Shown here piece by piece: positions 35,085-47,364 of a stretch of 64,000 nt of DNA. A program made the translations under genes and the position numbers. The DNA is taken from NCBI GenBank assembly GCA_951230915.1, contig OX579634.1, positions 50,667,570 to 50,731,569 on the forward strand, read 5' to 3'. Within the stretch, counting starts at the first letter, position 1. Every line of letters starts with the position of its first letter. The stretch comes from Antitrichia curtipendula. Its lineage: Eukaryota; Streptophyta; Bryopsida; Hypnales; Leucodontaceae. The notes under the pieces are model-generated. The model had not been told where the DNA came from and searched no databases. It worked only from the letters and a program-made list of their open reading frames with translations.

Positions 35085-35860
35085 GGGAAAAATTGTTTTT
35101 CCATCCAATTTTTTTTTTTGGTTGAAGGTACTTGAGTACATTTGTCATAAATAGTCTTGCAAATTCCCTCATCATGATATTTTTCACTTTTCTAAAGAAG
35201 ATGCTTACCATAAGGTCAGTTTTGGAAATAAGTAGGAAAAATTTGGATTGTGTCTAAAATTGTACAACAATTTCTGAAAATCTAAAAAAATTCATTGTTG
35301 CTAATTTTGAATATCCAAAAATTATTCTTGAGAAAATTTAGAAAAAGGAATACATTTATGCATTAATAGAAAAAATCAATCCAAAATTAGAAGTGTTGTA
35401 AAATTAGATAAAAGCAAAGTGCCGAAAGCCAAGAAATCCAAATCAAGTTGTCGAATAGTCAAGTTACAAAAACTAAATGATTTCTGCAGCAAGGCCTACA
35501 CGTACGGTAATTTGTGGATCAGCCTTGTAGTGTATTTTGGCCCTTTCTTGCTATTTACTCTTGATGTGAATTTTAGTCATAAAAATGATGCTTTTAGAAT
35601 TTGAGTCCAACTAATGAATTGAAGCTTATCAAATGAAGTTTCTACTCCAATTGGAAATTTTGAAAAATTCATAAATTTCAATATATTTTATAGAAATATG
35701 AACTTCATTATAATATACATATGTGGTGAAATTTTCAGATTTTTTGAGTATATTCTATATGATATGAATTTTTTCATTTTTTTCTTAATAAATTCATTGT
35801 AATTTCAAATTTTCCCCCAAAATATTGAAAATTTCATGACTTGCAATTGGCATTTGACTT
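35085..35860 (+). repeat. dispersed repeat R6, copy 2
   Basis: Partner of 1355-1920, with the shared landmarks in the same order. This copy is longer because of an extra segment between 35200 and 35500. It has no coding capacity that I can recognise. Confidence 0.6.
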
Positions 35861-35947
35861 CATCTCAAAAAAAGAAAATGAAAAAATTTCATTCATGTCT
35901 AATTGTAAAGTGATAGAAAATATAGTAATTGGTAGGGAACCTTGAAA

Positions 35948-36484
35948 CATTAGAAGAGATTTGAAGGCTTTGGAAGACCACGAGTTCCCAGACTGTGGGA
36001 ACTCTTGAAACTTTGTCACATGCGCAATCTGATGTAGTCGAGACTATGTCACATTAGGTTTTAATATTTAATTTAATTTTTAATCTTTTAATTTTCAATT
36101 TATTATGTTCACTAGAAGAAAACTGCATTCTACTTGACAAAAACTGCATTATGAATGTCAAATCTGCGTTGTACTCAACAAAACAGTGTCAAGTAGTTTT
36201 TGTTGAGTCAACAAAATAGTATCATGTAGTTTTTGTTGAGTTCTCCATTTATAACGCAGAATTCTGCGTTTCAACGTTTCAACACAAAATTTGACAATTA
36301 AAAAGCAGATTTTTGACAAGTGAAATGCATAATTCTGCGTTACAAATGGAGAACTCAACAAAAATTACTTGATACTGTTTTGTCAAGTAGAACACGGTTT
36401 TCTTCTAGTGGTTTATTAAAATATTTTGACATCGTATTGTAGTAGGTAAACAGGCCCTCCTTTACCTTCAAATCTCTTCTAATG
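35948..36484. mobile_element. type B CATTAG MITE carrying a nested CACTA-type MITE
   Basis: The left 'cattagaagagatttgaagg' and right 'ccttcaaatctcttctaatg' are exact inverted repeats. Subtracting the nested element leaves about 235 bp. The left part holds 'ttcccagactgtgggaac', an additional small palindrome. Confidence 0.82.
36112..36410. mobile_element. CACTA-type MITE, 299 bp, TSD GTT
   Basis: It starts CACTAGAAGAAAACTGC and ends with the near-complementary GGTTTTCTTCTAGTG. Repeats of 'gtcaagtag' and 'aactcaacaaaa' are arranged symmetrically. GTT lies on both sides. It is nested in the type B MITE. Confidence 0.85.
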
Positions 36485-38281
36485 TTAGTGGTCATAGGCC
36501 CATCCTTAAAGGATTAAAGTCACAGGGAACCACAAGTGGTTTCTAGAGCAAGCCAAAAACAAAAATGACTCATACTTTGAGATAAATTGGTCAAGAGCAA
36601 TGATGAGTTATTTCTCACTAAATTAGGGAATGACAGTTACTAGTTTATTTGAGAGAGAATGAATTGGAGCAATTAGATTTGTAATATACAATTGCATGCA
36701 ATACCTTCTATGCCTTAAACAACATTGGTGGTGTTGGAGGGGGAGGGAGCATATACAAAGATAGCCAATTGGATAGGTACTTTTTTAAATGAAGGTTGCC
36801 ATAAACAAATAAGGCTTAAGGTATTGCGAATAGGAATGTTATTTAGGTGTACCGGTAATGGTCAACAATGTGCTTTTTTTGAGTCTCTTTTCCATCTTCT
36901 GTTGTAAACGTTGGCTTCAACTATTCTTATCCTAGTGTTGATTAGTTACAAAAAAAGCACAACATAATTTCTATCGTTTTGAGTTAAAGATTATATATAA
37001 TGATATAAGCCCATGTTGAGTGATTCTTGTATGAAGTATGTATTTCTACACATTGAAAGTTCATTTTTGAATGTTGATTGCTTTGTATGAATTATATAAG
37101 CAATATCTACAAAATCCAAAGGTCCTTGAAGTCAATCTTTTATAAGGTTGCTAGTGTTATAGGCCTATAATTGTGCATTTCAAATATGTTGATGTGAGTT
37201 ACATTATATACATTGTTAGGAAACTCTAAAGTCTTGCAATACCAATTGTAGATTGTCCTAATGTTTTGCATAGTCATTGTCTATCACATGTTTTCCAATT
37301 TGATATAGTTATTTTTTTCACTTTGTCTCCTCTATCCTCAATAATCTCAAATTTGCTATAGATTTTGTTTGTATTCTTGCTTTGACCAATTGAAACAATT
37401 TTAGGACTTAAGGGGTTAATAAATTTTGTTGGTTCTGTCCTAGAGGGTCAGACTATACTTTGGTTTCATTTTTGTGAGTGTTCATTTGAAAAAATATGTA
37501 CAAGATATGTGGGATGTTGAGCCTCTAAGTGACTACAAGGTTGGAGACAAATTAAAGCTTTGATATATATCTAATAAGTATGGTTTAATGAATTCATGAA
37601 CTTTTAATGTTTGATTCCATTTTTTTGGAATTTAGCATGTTCATGCTTAAATCTCTGTAAAAATATATTTTCTCTACTTATCAATTTCATCAAATTATGT
37701 TTACTACATCACTAGCTACGAAGTTGTCACTTTTGCATCCCAAAAGTACCATTGTTACATTCTAAAAATGTCCAATATCTTATGTATTCAAAAATGACAC
37801 ATTTAGACTTCTTGTATGATTATAATAGGACCAATCCTAAAATGACAAAAATAGTTCAATGACCTCAATATGGTGGCTTATCTTATAATTATCTTGTACA
37901 TTTTTGCCCAAGAGCATATAAATTGGAAATTTGCATATCCACATATCCTTGGAATAACTTCATTTGGAATTAGTCATTACATGAATCTACAAGATTTTAT
38001 AAAGGTCTAAACAGATTTGAATATAAATAAGACCTATTTTAGTAATGGTATTAGGTTTTTGAATTGCGGATTTTCATTTGAAGGTTCAAAGAATGGTTGA
38101 GCTCTTGTGTCGGTTCACTTATTAAATTTTCTCTGGAAAGATCAATTTTAAAGTATTTAAATGAAACATTTGTTTTTGAATCCTCAGCAATTCTACACCT
38201 CCGACTCTTTATTGCAATTGCAACATTTACATCATTCATAAATCAATAATTGAAGCTTTGAAGTAACCACATTATTGTGAA
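36485..38281. other. unassigned AT-rich region upstream of the acidic-protein gene
   Basis: A lone right terminus 'aggggttaa' at 37411-37419 may be a piggyBac-like remnant. No earlier exon of the following gene was recognised, although one is expected because the first visible exon lacks a start codon. Confidence 0.35.
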
Positions 38282-40207
38282 GTGCGTGGCATCGCCAAGA
38301 AATCAAATACTGTCTAAGGCTGATATGGATTTCAATAGTAATGATGAATACCTCAAAGCTTTTCCTCCAAACTTTGGCCCAAAGCTTGAGGGTCGTAACA
38401 TGTTGAATCAACTAACAGAATCTGATTTTCAAGTCCAGAAAGTTCTATCCGAGAATAGACAGGTAATGATAACCAAGTCAAAATTTTGATTGGCAACATT
38501 TTTGTAGTGCAAAGGATTACCATGTTTTTGAGATTGTAGTGCAATTTATACTTATGCCAAAAATCTATTCAACAATCAATAGAAAAATCAATAGACGGGT
38601 GAGAGATTTGTCTCATCATGATCTTTAGTTCTAAAGTAATAATATTATTGATATATTAGGTCATTTAGCATGCTGGAGAGAATTTTCATATAAATGAAAA
38701 GAAAGTCATTTATAAACTGTGCAATTGCCAATATTAAGAACGTAAATTTTAGAAATTGAATAGCCATATAGACAGATGCATTGAAGCAATTTTTGTAAAA
38801 TAAAAATGACTTATGCAGGATGATATTGAAGAGACATATTTGAAAGAACCTGCATGTCTTGATGAAGAATTAGAATGTGTGGAAGTGCAAGAACCAATTC
38901 AAGTTCAAATACCTGTGCACAACGCAGAAAACAAGGGTGATGAAATCATGTTGAAGGCTCATGAATTGTTAACTCTTTGTGAAGAAGATCTTGCACCAGC
39001 AAGAGATAAGTCAAATTTGGCACAACCCGAGATTATTCAGCCCATGCCCCAGGTCTTGGCCCTTGCCATTATACATCTATTCATCCTTTCAATGTTTTGA
39101 GTTTAGATAAAGATCATTTTGCCGAGTTTTTCATTTCGAATTACGCAGGTGGTGGATATGACACCAGTGATGGAGGCGCAGAGAGATAATGAAATGGTAC
39201 TTGGAGAAAGCGATGGTGAGCCTAGCGTAGAAACTGCACTTTCAATACAGGTTATTGAAACAAGAGTCTTCGATGGTGAGACTTTAAGTGACACTCAGGT
39301 GGAAGGGCCGCCTTCAGCAATAGAAATCATGCAGGAAACAACAATACATTGTGAGATCCCCGCGGAAGATGCCATCACTATTGGCGTCATCAAAGATTCA
39401 ATTCTTGCGAAGTTGGATAATATTGGCCATTGCGAGGCTGAGAAATCAGTTTTGGAGGAGGCCACTGAAGTTGCAACCATGAAAGATGAGACATCAGTTG
39501 GATTATCTCCTTTGAGAGATTTTCTTGAAGGCACCCAAATCTTTGTTGAACAAGAAAGACCTATCACTGACATCGACACCTTGTCCGAAGGCAATACAAT
39601 GGACACTGAGACGACTTTGCAGGACGTTCAAAATGGGCAACCACCAGGCACCACCCTTGGCCAAATTGATTTTGTAGAAGATACAACGACGACTCTAATC
39701 GAAACTTCAGAGAATGCAAATGCAATAGGTCCAATCGAGACCAAAGAACTCCCAGTCACTTTAGAAATGCTAAAAACGACTACTATTAGAGCCACGTTTG
39801 AAACTCAAACCTCTCAGAATGAGCTAACTGAACACACCCAGATAGAATCTGAGGTCCTGGGAACTGAGGACGCAACTATGGCAGTAGAGATCACTGAGAA
39901 AACTACCGTAAAAGCCCAGGCTATTTGTCCATTTGAAGGGGAAGAACTTGGCGTTCCAAGCGCCAGCAGTAACACCACTGGATTAGAGGATCTGGGCACA
40001 TGTTCCGATGCTGATGTTGACAAGATTGTTGACAGTATCATGAACGACATTGCTGACGTCGAGGCGGATATGGAGGTCGAGAATGAGGAGGCAGACATGG
40101 AGAGCAATACACAGCACCAGAAGTTAGAAATTTGCGGAAAATCTATCAAAATGGAAAGTTCGGCAATGTGCCAAGATTATATTCAGTCCACGGGAAGCCA
40201 TGTGTAG
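38282..40207 (+). CDS. acidic, low-complexity protein of unknown function (three exons, 5' end missing)
   Basis: I do not recognise the product. The exons are 38282-38462 (entered after 'attgtgaag', ends VLSENRQ), 38819-39052 (DDIEETYLKEPACLDEELE to IIQPMPQ) and 39149-40207 (VVDMTPVMEAQRDNEM to GSHV and stop). The two junctions are GT-AG and in phase 0, giving about 490 residues. The protein is very rich in Glu, Asp and Thr, with repeated short T/E segments (for example EDTTTTLIETSENA and VEITEKTTVKAQ), and a strongly acidic patch near the end (DVEADMEVENEEADME). It has no cysteine clusters, membrane segments or recognised domain, and looks intrinsically disordered. No ATG opens the first exon after the preceding in-frame stop, so an upstream exon is inferred. 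G+C is above the flanks in exon 3, which supports coding. A nuclear scaffold or regulatory role would be speculation. Confidence 0.6.
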
Positions 40208-41216
40208 TGTCTGATGCTTTGGAGCATAGCATTCGTAAACTAAGGTGGGTACCCCACATCGCCACTTTTTGCTACTGTGCATAGTTACTATTATTAGACT
40301 GGTCAAAGTTTCATATTTTCTTGTTGGCAAGTGAAAGGAGGTTCCAAAGCACCAAAGAATGTAGCATTTGGATATCGTATGCAAAAGTTATGAAGGGTCA
40401 AAGTTTGGTTTTTAAACAGTTTCTTCCATACAGGTACATAATTGATTTTGGAGATGTGCATAAAGTAAAGATGGTGATTTAGGGTCAGTGGCGCATTTGC
40501 AAGGCCCACCTTAAGTAAATCCATTTGTGTGGAAAGATAGCCTTCTCTATGTTGCAATCTCCGTGGATGTTAATTATTGTTGTGTATAGATTGGAAGCAA
40601 CTTCAAGAGAAATTTTCAAACGAAGTTGTTCCACTTTGGCAGAGAATTCTACAAATTTTTGAAGTTGAAAGCGTAGGGTACATAAGGTAAACCAGCCTAT
40701 TCCCGTCAGCTTCCTATTTTCGACATCTAACTTTTGGCCCCATTACCACCCTGAAACTCATCTAAGTCCATCTATTTTTCTGACAAAATCAGCTCATTAA
40801 TTCAGCTTGGGTAACGTGTCTACCATTGATTGGTGGATATCCAAGTACTCATAGATACAATCTATGGCGGTAATGGGTTGTTGATCTGACTTTTATAAAT
40901 TAATCCATGGGCGGATTTGTAATTTCAGGGCAGTCAACTTCAAAAATTCATAGAAACTTCAATTTTCATCAGAAAATTATAATTCCACTTGGGTTTGATT
41001 CGTGAAACATGCATACACCTTTGAAAAATAGGTGCCCCCATTGAAGTTGACTCCAACATAGTCAGATCGCAAATCAGGGTGGTAATAGGCTTGTCTACCT
41101 TACATGCAACATGGGATTTTCTTCATTGGACATTCTTGAAGCAAAAATTATATTCTTTACTTTAAAGAACTCTTCAACTTCCATTGATTGTTCTTGAAAA
41201 CATATACTCCCTCCAT
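40208..41216. other. 3' flank of the acidic-protein gene and unassigned DNA
   Basis: Apart from the repeat at 40290-40440, nothing could be assigned. Confidence 0.35.
40290..40440 (-). repeat. dispersed repeat R7, copy 1
   Basis: Its reverse complement matches 50026-50175 closely: 'tttgacccttcataactttt', 'atccaaatg', 'cattctttggtgc' and 'cacttgccaacaagaaaat'. Only about 130 bp are shared, and no termini are visible. Confidence 0.65.
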
Positions 41217-42080
41217 CCCAAAATGATTTTCCAGATCCCCTTAAAAATTTGTCCCAAATTGATCTTCACTTCATGATAAGGAAAAAAGGCCCATAATCTT
41301 GGCATATTTTCTGGATGTCTATTAGTTGCCTCTGCAATATTAGAAGGTGGGACTAGTCACTCCATACAATAATGCTAATAAATGAGGTATGGCCCTCTTG
41401 ATTTGGTTCTCCAACTATTATGTCCACCTAAAGTAAACCACTCAAGCCTATGTCACATGAGAAGCTCTCATAAATTTGACAAAGCTTCTCTTCCATAAAA
41501 ACAAATGAAGATGCTCAGTGAGTGTCATTTGCCTAGAAGTTCAGTACATTAGAAGAGATTGGACGGCATTGGAGGGCCGTTTCAGGCCCGTTCTCTAATC
41601 TCGCCAGATCTGTGAACAACCGATACGGGCTGTCAGAATTTTAAAAAAAGAAATTCTTTCCTAAATATCATTTCAAGTCAATTTTTTTTTTTTTTTTTTC
41701 AAAAATGACATGGCACTCTCTCGACCACATCAGCCAGCAACTTTCCTGCATGGGAACACTGCGTGAACGTAGGATAACTCACGGGCTCTTGGAGGCCTCA
41801 AATCTCTTCTAATGCCTCTTTCATTGATCATTTTTCCTTTATTCCATCCATGTACACTAGCAAATGAGTGGCCATCGATGCTCCTTGAAAATGCCCCAAA
41901 AATCTCACTTTTGAGTGTTTCAAAACTGCACTTTGAAAAGGTCTCCTATACTCAAATTTCTAAGATGGTAGGAGTGCATCAAACTCTACTTATTGCTCAA
42001 ATTTAAAAAAGAATACTATATTAAATCTTAATCCAAAATGTTGTGTCTAACAAGAAGATCATTTTGGAACAAAGCGGGAG
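41217..42080 (-). mobile_element. long Stowaway-like element, copy 1, with nested type B MITE
   Basis: The ends 'ctccctccatcccaaaatga' and 'tcattttggaac...gcgggag' are inverted repeats flanked by TA (41215-41216 and 42081-42082). The reverse complement matches the elements at 52988 and 55715 through 'gttagacaaaatgtt', 'gattaag', 'actcctat' and 'agtgtagttttgaa'. Removing the nested MITE leaves about 596 bp, close to the length of the other copies. Confidence 0.82.
41547..41814. mobile_element. type B CATTAG MITE, nested in Stowaway-like copy 1
   Basis: It starts 'cattagaagagattggacgg' and ends 'ggcctcaaatctcttctaatg'. The core carries 'tgacatggcac' preceded by a long T run. It is related to the copy at 20239 ('tttcaggcccgttctc' in both). 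Confidence 0.82.
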
Positions 42081-42706
42081 TAGAAGTTTTGGTTGACTCT
42101 AGATGACCATTCAGGTGCAATATAGATAGCAAAGAATGGAAAGTAGTAACTTTGGGTGCTCCTACATCAATACTTAAAGGACATTTTAAGCCCAACAAGC
42201 ATTTTGAAAGTTAAATCCTGAATTTTTTACATAGTTTTTTTATTTTAACTTAATTTTAACTTAACGAAAAAAATGTAGTTCTAATAAATTTAATTTTTAT
42301 TCCACTTTAAATTTTTTTCAAAATTATGAAACTTATAATTTTTTAGATGCTTTTAAAGATAGCATCTTGAAAATTCAAAATACACCATTTTTGAACTTTT
42401 CTATCAAATTTCTCTTGGTGTGAGTTTTGACCTCTAGAGGTAGATAAATTACACCATGATGTTTGTCACTATTATTTCCTTTTTTCTTTAAAATTTCATA
42501 TTGTTTTAGCAATTTTGTAATTCCTACAGTTTTTACAAGAAATTATTTATTAAATTATATAAAATTCAATTTTATATTTTTAATTATGAAAAAATGAACT
42601 TAAATTTTGAAATGTGTAAAAGATATCAAAATTTTGAAATGTACATTTTAATGTAGAAATCTAATGGAGTTTGACCATGCACGGACATGAAGTATCTTTT
42701 AAGGAT
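42081..42706. other. unassigned AT-rich stretch
   Basis: Nothing supported. Confidence 0.35.
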
Positions 42707-43290
42707 TAACCCTTAATTACTAAAGGAAAGAACTAAGTAGCATTATATTGCAACAAATAATTTTTGGTCTTCCACTTACAAATGAAATTTTTATTTTATT
42801 TCTTTTAATTTTTTACACAATATGTAGTTGAGGAGTAGCTTCAAGGCACAACAATTTTCATAAAATTTGACTACATGGTTAAAAATTTATTGTATGATGT
42901 ATAGTTTCTTTTGAAACCTAGGCAGCTTGGACAACTTAGAAAAACTCACATTTTGAAAAAATCTAAATTTGAACTTGGTCTTCTTTAGTTATATATACTT
43001 GAAAAACTTTGAATCATTCTATTTTGATTAACAAGATGAGAGTTACAACAAGTTTTAGTTTGCTTGTAGTTATGGAATCCAAAAATACATGCATTCTTTG
43101 TGATTATTTTACTAAAAATCTCAAAGTATGTAAAATTCGTGTCACTCATCTAATTATTGTAATTATATGTTAGGACCTACTATGAATATGGTCTTAATTT
43201 ACACTAGTCCTAAAACATAGACTAGAGTTATTTTTCTCTTTGGTACTAAAAATCTACTACTAAAGTCAATACTAAAAACCTTTCTATTGG
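42707..43290 (-). mobile_element. piggyBac-like relic (subfamily II, reversed)
   Basis: It begins near 'attaacccttaattactaaagg' and then follows the 51003 copy ('gaggagtagcttcaaggc', 'acaacaattttca', 'ggttaaaaatttattg', 'gcagcttggacaact'). It is degraded, and the right terminus was not found. Confidence 0.5.
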
Positions 43291-43291
43291 G

Positions 43292-43608
43292 CATTGGGAA
43301 AAATTTCAGCCGTCCAAAAGGCCGCTAAGGAATTGATTTATGGGATTCCTTTGGTGCAATTTCAGAATGAATAAAAAAATATTTTAAAAATATTTTAAAA
43401 ACACTTTTTTTGGAATAAAATAAAATAAAATAAATAAATAAAATACGAAAAAAATAAAAATTTGACATGGCACTACTAGTGCCACATGAGCACCCAATTT
43501 CAAAAATAATTTAAAAATAATTTAAAAAAAAAAAAAAAAAAATTCCATAATTGCACCAGGCGGGTGCAGAACTCACAACCTTTTGGAGGATTTAAATTTT
43601 TCCTAATG
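43292..43608 (+). mobile_element. type A CATTAG MITE
   Basis: It starts 'cattgggaaaaatttcagcc' and ends 'aaatttttcctaatg'. The interior matches the 46243 copy ('gctaaggaattgatttatgg', 'tggcactactagtgccac'). It is 317 bp, the same as that copy. Confidence 0.85.
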
Positions 43609-44650
43609 ACTATGATTCAAATATAATAACATTGTAGTAATACATCACATGTATATACTATGATTTTTTTATTTAACCTTGGAATGCCAAGTTGATTACC
43701 ATGGAAACCGTCCATTTTGGCATAGTATGAATCATTTGCTTAAAAAAAATTCACAAACACTCATTGGAGGTCATATTACTCTACAAGACCTCCTTTTATT
43801 TAAACAAAATTCCAAGGATGAACAATAGTGCACTTCTGTCTTACATAGGAAGATCTTCTTTTATTCATTGGACGCTTTTAGGCCGCTGCATAATTACAAG
43901 CAACCTTCTTTTTTTTGGCACCATGGGTCCAAATTGCATCATTTCAAAATAGATGTCTAATTTCACTAGATAAAAGTAATATTTTTTTGCCATAAATTTT
44001 TCATTTCTATTAAAATGTAGATGCACTTACCAAATTTGGATAAAAAGTGCATGAATATGATGGAAAAGTGTTTTTTGGTCCTAAAGATGGATCAATGTAG
44101 AAATACAATGCTTCACTGTCATGACCCTTGTCACAACCTTTGATGGATGAATGCATTGATAGATGAAAGAATTTATGATGATTGTGTTATGACCTTTGAT
44201 GGATGAATTAATTCATGATGAAATGTGCACTTATAGACAAGCAGAGATTGCTTGGAGTTAGATATCTCCAGATGGTGGATTTGTATACTAGAGTTAGACA
44301 ACACTTGGATGACTAGTGCACTGGAGTTAGACAATTCTGAGATAAAGATAAGTGTGTTGGAACTTGGAGTTAGATAGCTCCAAGTAGAAGATTAAGATTT
44401 GGATAAGAGGCGATTTGATAAGATATAATTGGAGAAGTATAACCTGGACTTCTACTTTAGTGGATGATTCTAAATAGAACCAAAGATAGAAAACTAAAGG
44501 TAGAAAAGAAGTCCTGGTCTACTTTAAAGACTGATAATTTTTATTGATAGTTTCTATTATAGAAGATGGAGCTTGGAGGTGAGGAGGCTCTCTTTGGAGA
44601 TTGATCTCTCTCTATAGGTGGGTAGTGTGAGCTCTTTGTAAAAGCACTCG
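43609..44650. other. unassigned stretch
   Basis: It has short internal repeats of 'gatggatgaat' and 'gagttagac' (44140-44370) but no gene or transposon termini. Confidence 0.35.
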
Positions 44651-45580
44651 TTAACCCTTAAAGGACCAAGGCCTTTTTTCTGCCAAAAAACTCTCAAAAC
44701 TGCCATTTCTAGATCAAAGAGTAAAAATATTTGAAAACTGTTTTTTTTGCACATCTAACTGTAGGATCTTATACCTAACTAGTATGATAATGTGTGGAAA
44801 AAATTTCAGAATTTTTGATTGCACAGATTGCAACATATCTACGTTTGAAGTGGAAAAAACAAAATTTTCAGCACATTGCGAGATTAGATTTTTTGACTTT
44901 GAACATTTTTAACTTAAATTTTTGCACTACAAAGTTTATAGCTATAAATTTTTATAGTGGATAAATTGAGTTGAGAGTCTAGGAAAAAAAAGAAATTCAA
45001 AAAAACTTAATTTCATTCTTAGGAAAATTGTTAAGTAGAAGTAGGTACAAGATAGAAGGAAAATCTAAAATATTAATATTTTTTAGATGGAATTAAAATG
45101 CACGAATCGCAACGGTGAGATTGTTCTAGCAAGAAAAATAAACCATGTGGAACTTTTTTTTTTAAATTGCAAAAATTGCATTCCAAAATGAATCCTACAA
45201 CTTATTTTTTTTCAAGAAGATGCTCTAATTGCCCGAAAAACAAGATTGTCTATGACTTTCTCATAAAAAATCCAAATGAAACAAATCAAAGCTTTCCAAA
45301 TAGACAAACATATAATCTATAAAGAAAAAAAATTTAAGAAAAAAAAATTAAATTTTTTTGCAAAACTTTTTTTGCTGCCTCCTCTCCCCTGTTTTGAACT
45401 TATTTGGGCATAACTTTTGTTCCCAGGCACTGATTGGAAAAAAATTATATTCCTACAAAGCTTATCAATTTTTCTATCTTCAAAAAAAGTTTCAAAAAAT
45501 CACAATCAAAATTCAGCCCGTAGGTACCTACCCAAAATCCCATTTGTCTTCCGAAGGGACAATGGTCCTTTAGGGGTTAA
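44651..45580 (+). mobile_element. piggyBac-like element, copy 6 (subfamily I)
   Basis: It starts TTAACCCTTAAAGGACCAAGG and ends TGGTCCTTTAGGGGTTAA. The interior is in the order of copies 2 and 3, including 'gcataacttttgttcccagg' near the right end. Confidence 0.87.
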
Positions 45581-46126
45581 TGAGTATGTTTTGTGTTCAT
45601 ACTAGAGTCCGTTGAAATTTGAAGTTAAGGTAGGCAACCCAAAAGCGCCGTTGACCTTAAAGCGCCATCTATGCTGTGTGTACATGTAGACAATCATATA
45701 ACTTCTAAAGGCCTAGGGCATTTTTTGGTGGGTCTAAAACCACTGAAAATTGCCATTTTTGATGCGATCACTCAAGAAACAGAAACAAATAAAAATTTAT
45801 AATCTAACTATTGGATCTTGTACTTCACTTGTCTCAGATCACGTGATAAAATTTTCATGAAGTTGACTGCACGGATTGGAAGATATTAGCACTTGGAGTT
45901 GGAAAAATAAATTTTCTTGAATGCTGGCCTGCAATTTCAGATGACATTGACTGCCATTTGTGGAAAGTTTTTGCACTACGGACCATAGGATAAAAAAAAG
46001 TTTGTTGAACATTTGAGTTGAAAGTCAAGGAAAAAAAATTTAGAATGTCAAAATTTGATTTTTACATATTACATATATAAAAAAATTGTTAAGTAGAAGT
46101 AGTTCCAAGCTAGATTGAATGAAACA

Positions 46127-47364
46127 TTAACCCCTAAAGTTTCATGACTATGTAATCACCAAAAACGCTCCAAAACTGCCATTTCTAATACAACTACCAA
46201 ATTTTTGGAAAAAAACAATTTTTGACACATGTAACCATAGGGCATTAGGAAAAATTTCAGCCCTCCAGAAGGCCGCTAAGGAATTGATTTATGGGACCCC
46301 TTTGGTGCAATTTCAGAATGAATAAAAAATTAATTTTTCTTAAAAAAATATTTTTTTTTGAAAAATAAATGTTAAAAAAAATAAAAAAATATTAAAAAAA
46401 TACTAAAATCTGATGTGGCACTGAGGTGGCACCAGTAGTGCCACGTCAGATGCTAAATTAAAAAATAATGAAAATTAAAAATAAATTTTTTTCCTCTCTA
46501 AATGCACCGGAAGAGTTCAGAACTCACGGCCTTCTTGAGGCCTGAAATTTTTCCTAATGGGTATTTTGAAAACATGTGGTAAAAATTTCAGAAAATTCCA
46601 CCATGTGGATCATAAGATATAAGCATTCAAAGTCTTGAAAACCATTTTTTCAATCCTGCGAAAAACCGGGCAGCTGCACTTTGCAAGCTCACTTTTCAAT
46701 GAAAAAATGCCGATGAAGGTGGTGCTTCTTTGAATTCAGTTTCCTAAACAAGTTGTCTATATGCTTGAAAAATTTCACATCATTTGGAATTGTACAACAT
46801 ATAGGAAAAAAAATTGTAAGTAGAAAGAAGTAGAAAATGATTCAAAATACTAAATTGTTAAAAATTTAATTATGGAATTTAAAAATGCCAATCCCAATGG
46901 TTGTAATGTTGTAATAATCAATCTACATCCTAGGATTTTTTTTTTCCCAAAAATATTGAAAATTGAGTTAAATATACGAATTCAATGTTTTTTTTAGAGT
47001 AGACAATCCATAACTGCCCGCAAACCAAAAACCCTCATAACTTTTGACTCATTGATTGAAATGGAATGACTCAAAGCTTTTTTAGTATATATAAATGTAG
47101 AGAACCAAATTCAAAAAAAAAATTCCGGAAAAAATGATTTTTTCTAATCTGCCCAAACTGCCCAGTTGCATAAAAAAGTAAAATATTAGGTCACAGCTTT
47201 TGACTTGTATTATGAAATGTCATGAAACTTGGTACACATGAAGATATTCCTTGCCCCCACCTTCTATTAAAATTTCAGCCTCAAATATGGATATCTCTAG
47301 TCACACGTACCTGCCCAAAATTTCAATACGGCCAAAAAACGCATGTTGGTCCTTTAGGGGTTAA
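46127..47364 (+). mobile_element. piggyBac-like element, copy 8 (subfamily II), nested, with TTAA target duplication
   Basis: It starts TTAACCCCTAAAGTTTCATG and ends CCTTTAGGGGTTAA, inserted into copy 7. The host reads 'aaacattaaattgtt' when the insert and one TTAA are removed, against 'aacactaaactgtt' in the 12998 copy, so only one TTAA belongs to the target. The insert itself is interrupted by a type A MITE at 46243-46559; without that it is about 921 bp. Confidence 0.9.
46243..46559 (+). mobile_element. type A CATTAG MITE, third nesting level
   Basis: It starts 'cattaggaaaaatttcagcc' and ends 'ggcctgaaatttttcctaatg', giving an inverted repeat of about 20 bp that extends to 'aaggccg'. The core is GC-richer ('gatgtggcactgaggtggc', 'agtgccacgtcaga'). 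GG flanks both sides. Confidence 0.88.

Noticed and set aside
39295..40149. Minus-strand serine-rich ORFs over the acidic-protein exon
   Set aside because: Serine-rich antisense frames are expected opposite Glu/Asp/Thr-rich coding sequence; splice sites support the plus strand.
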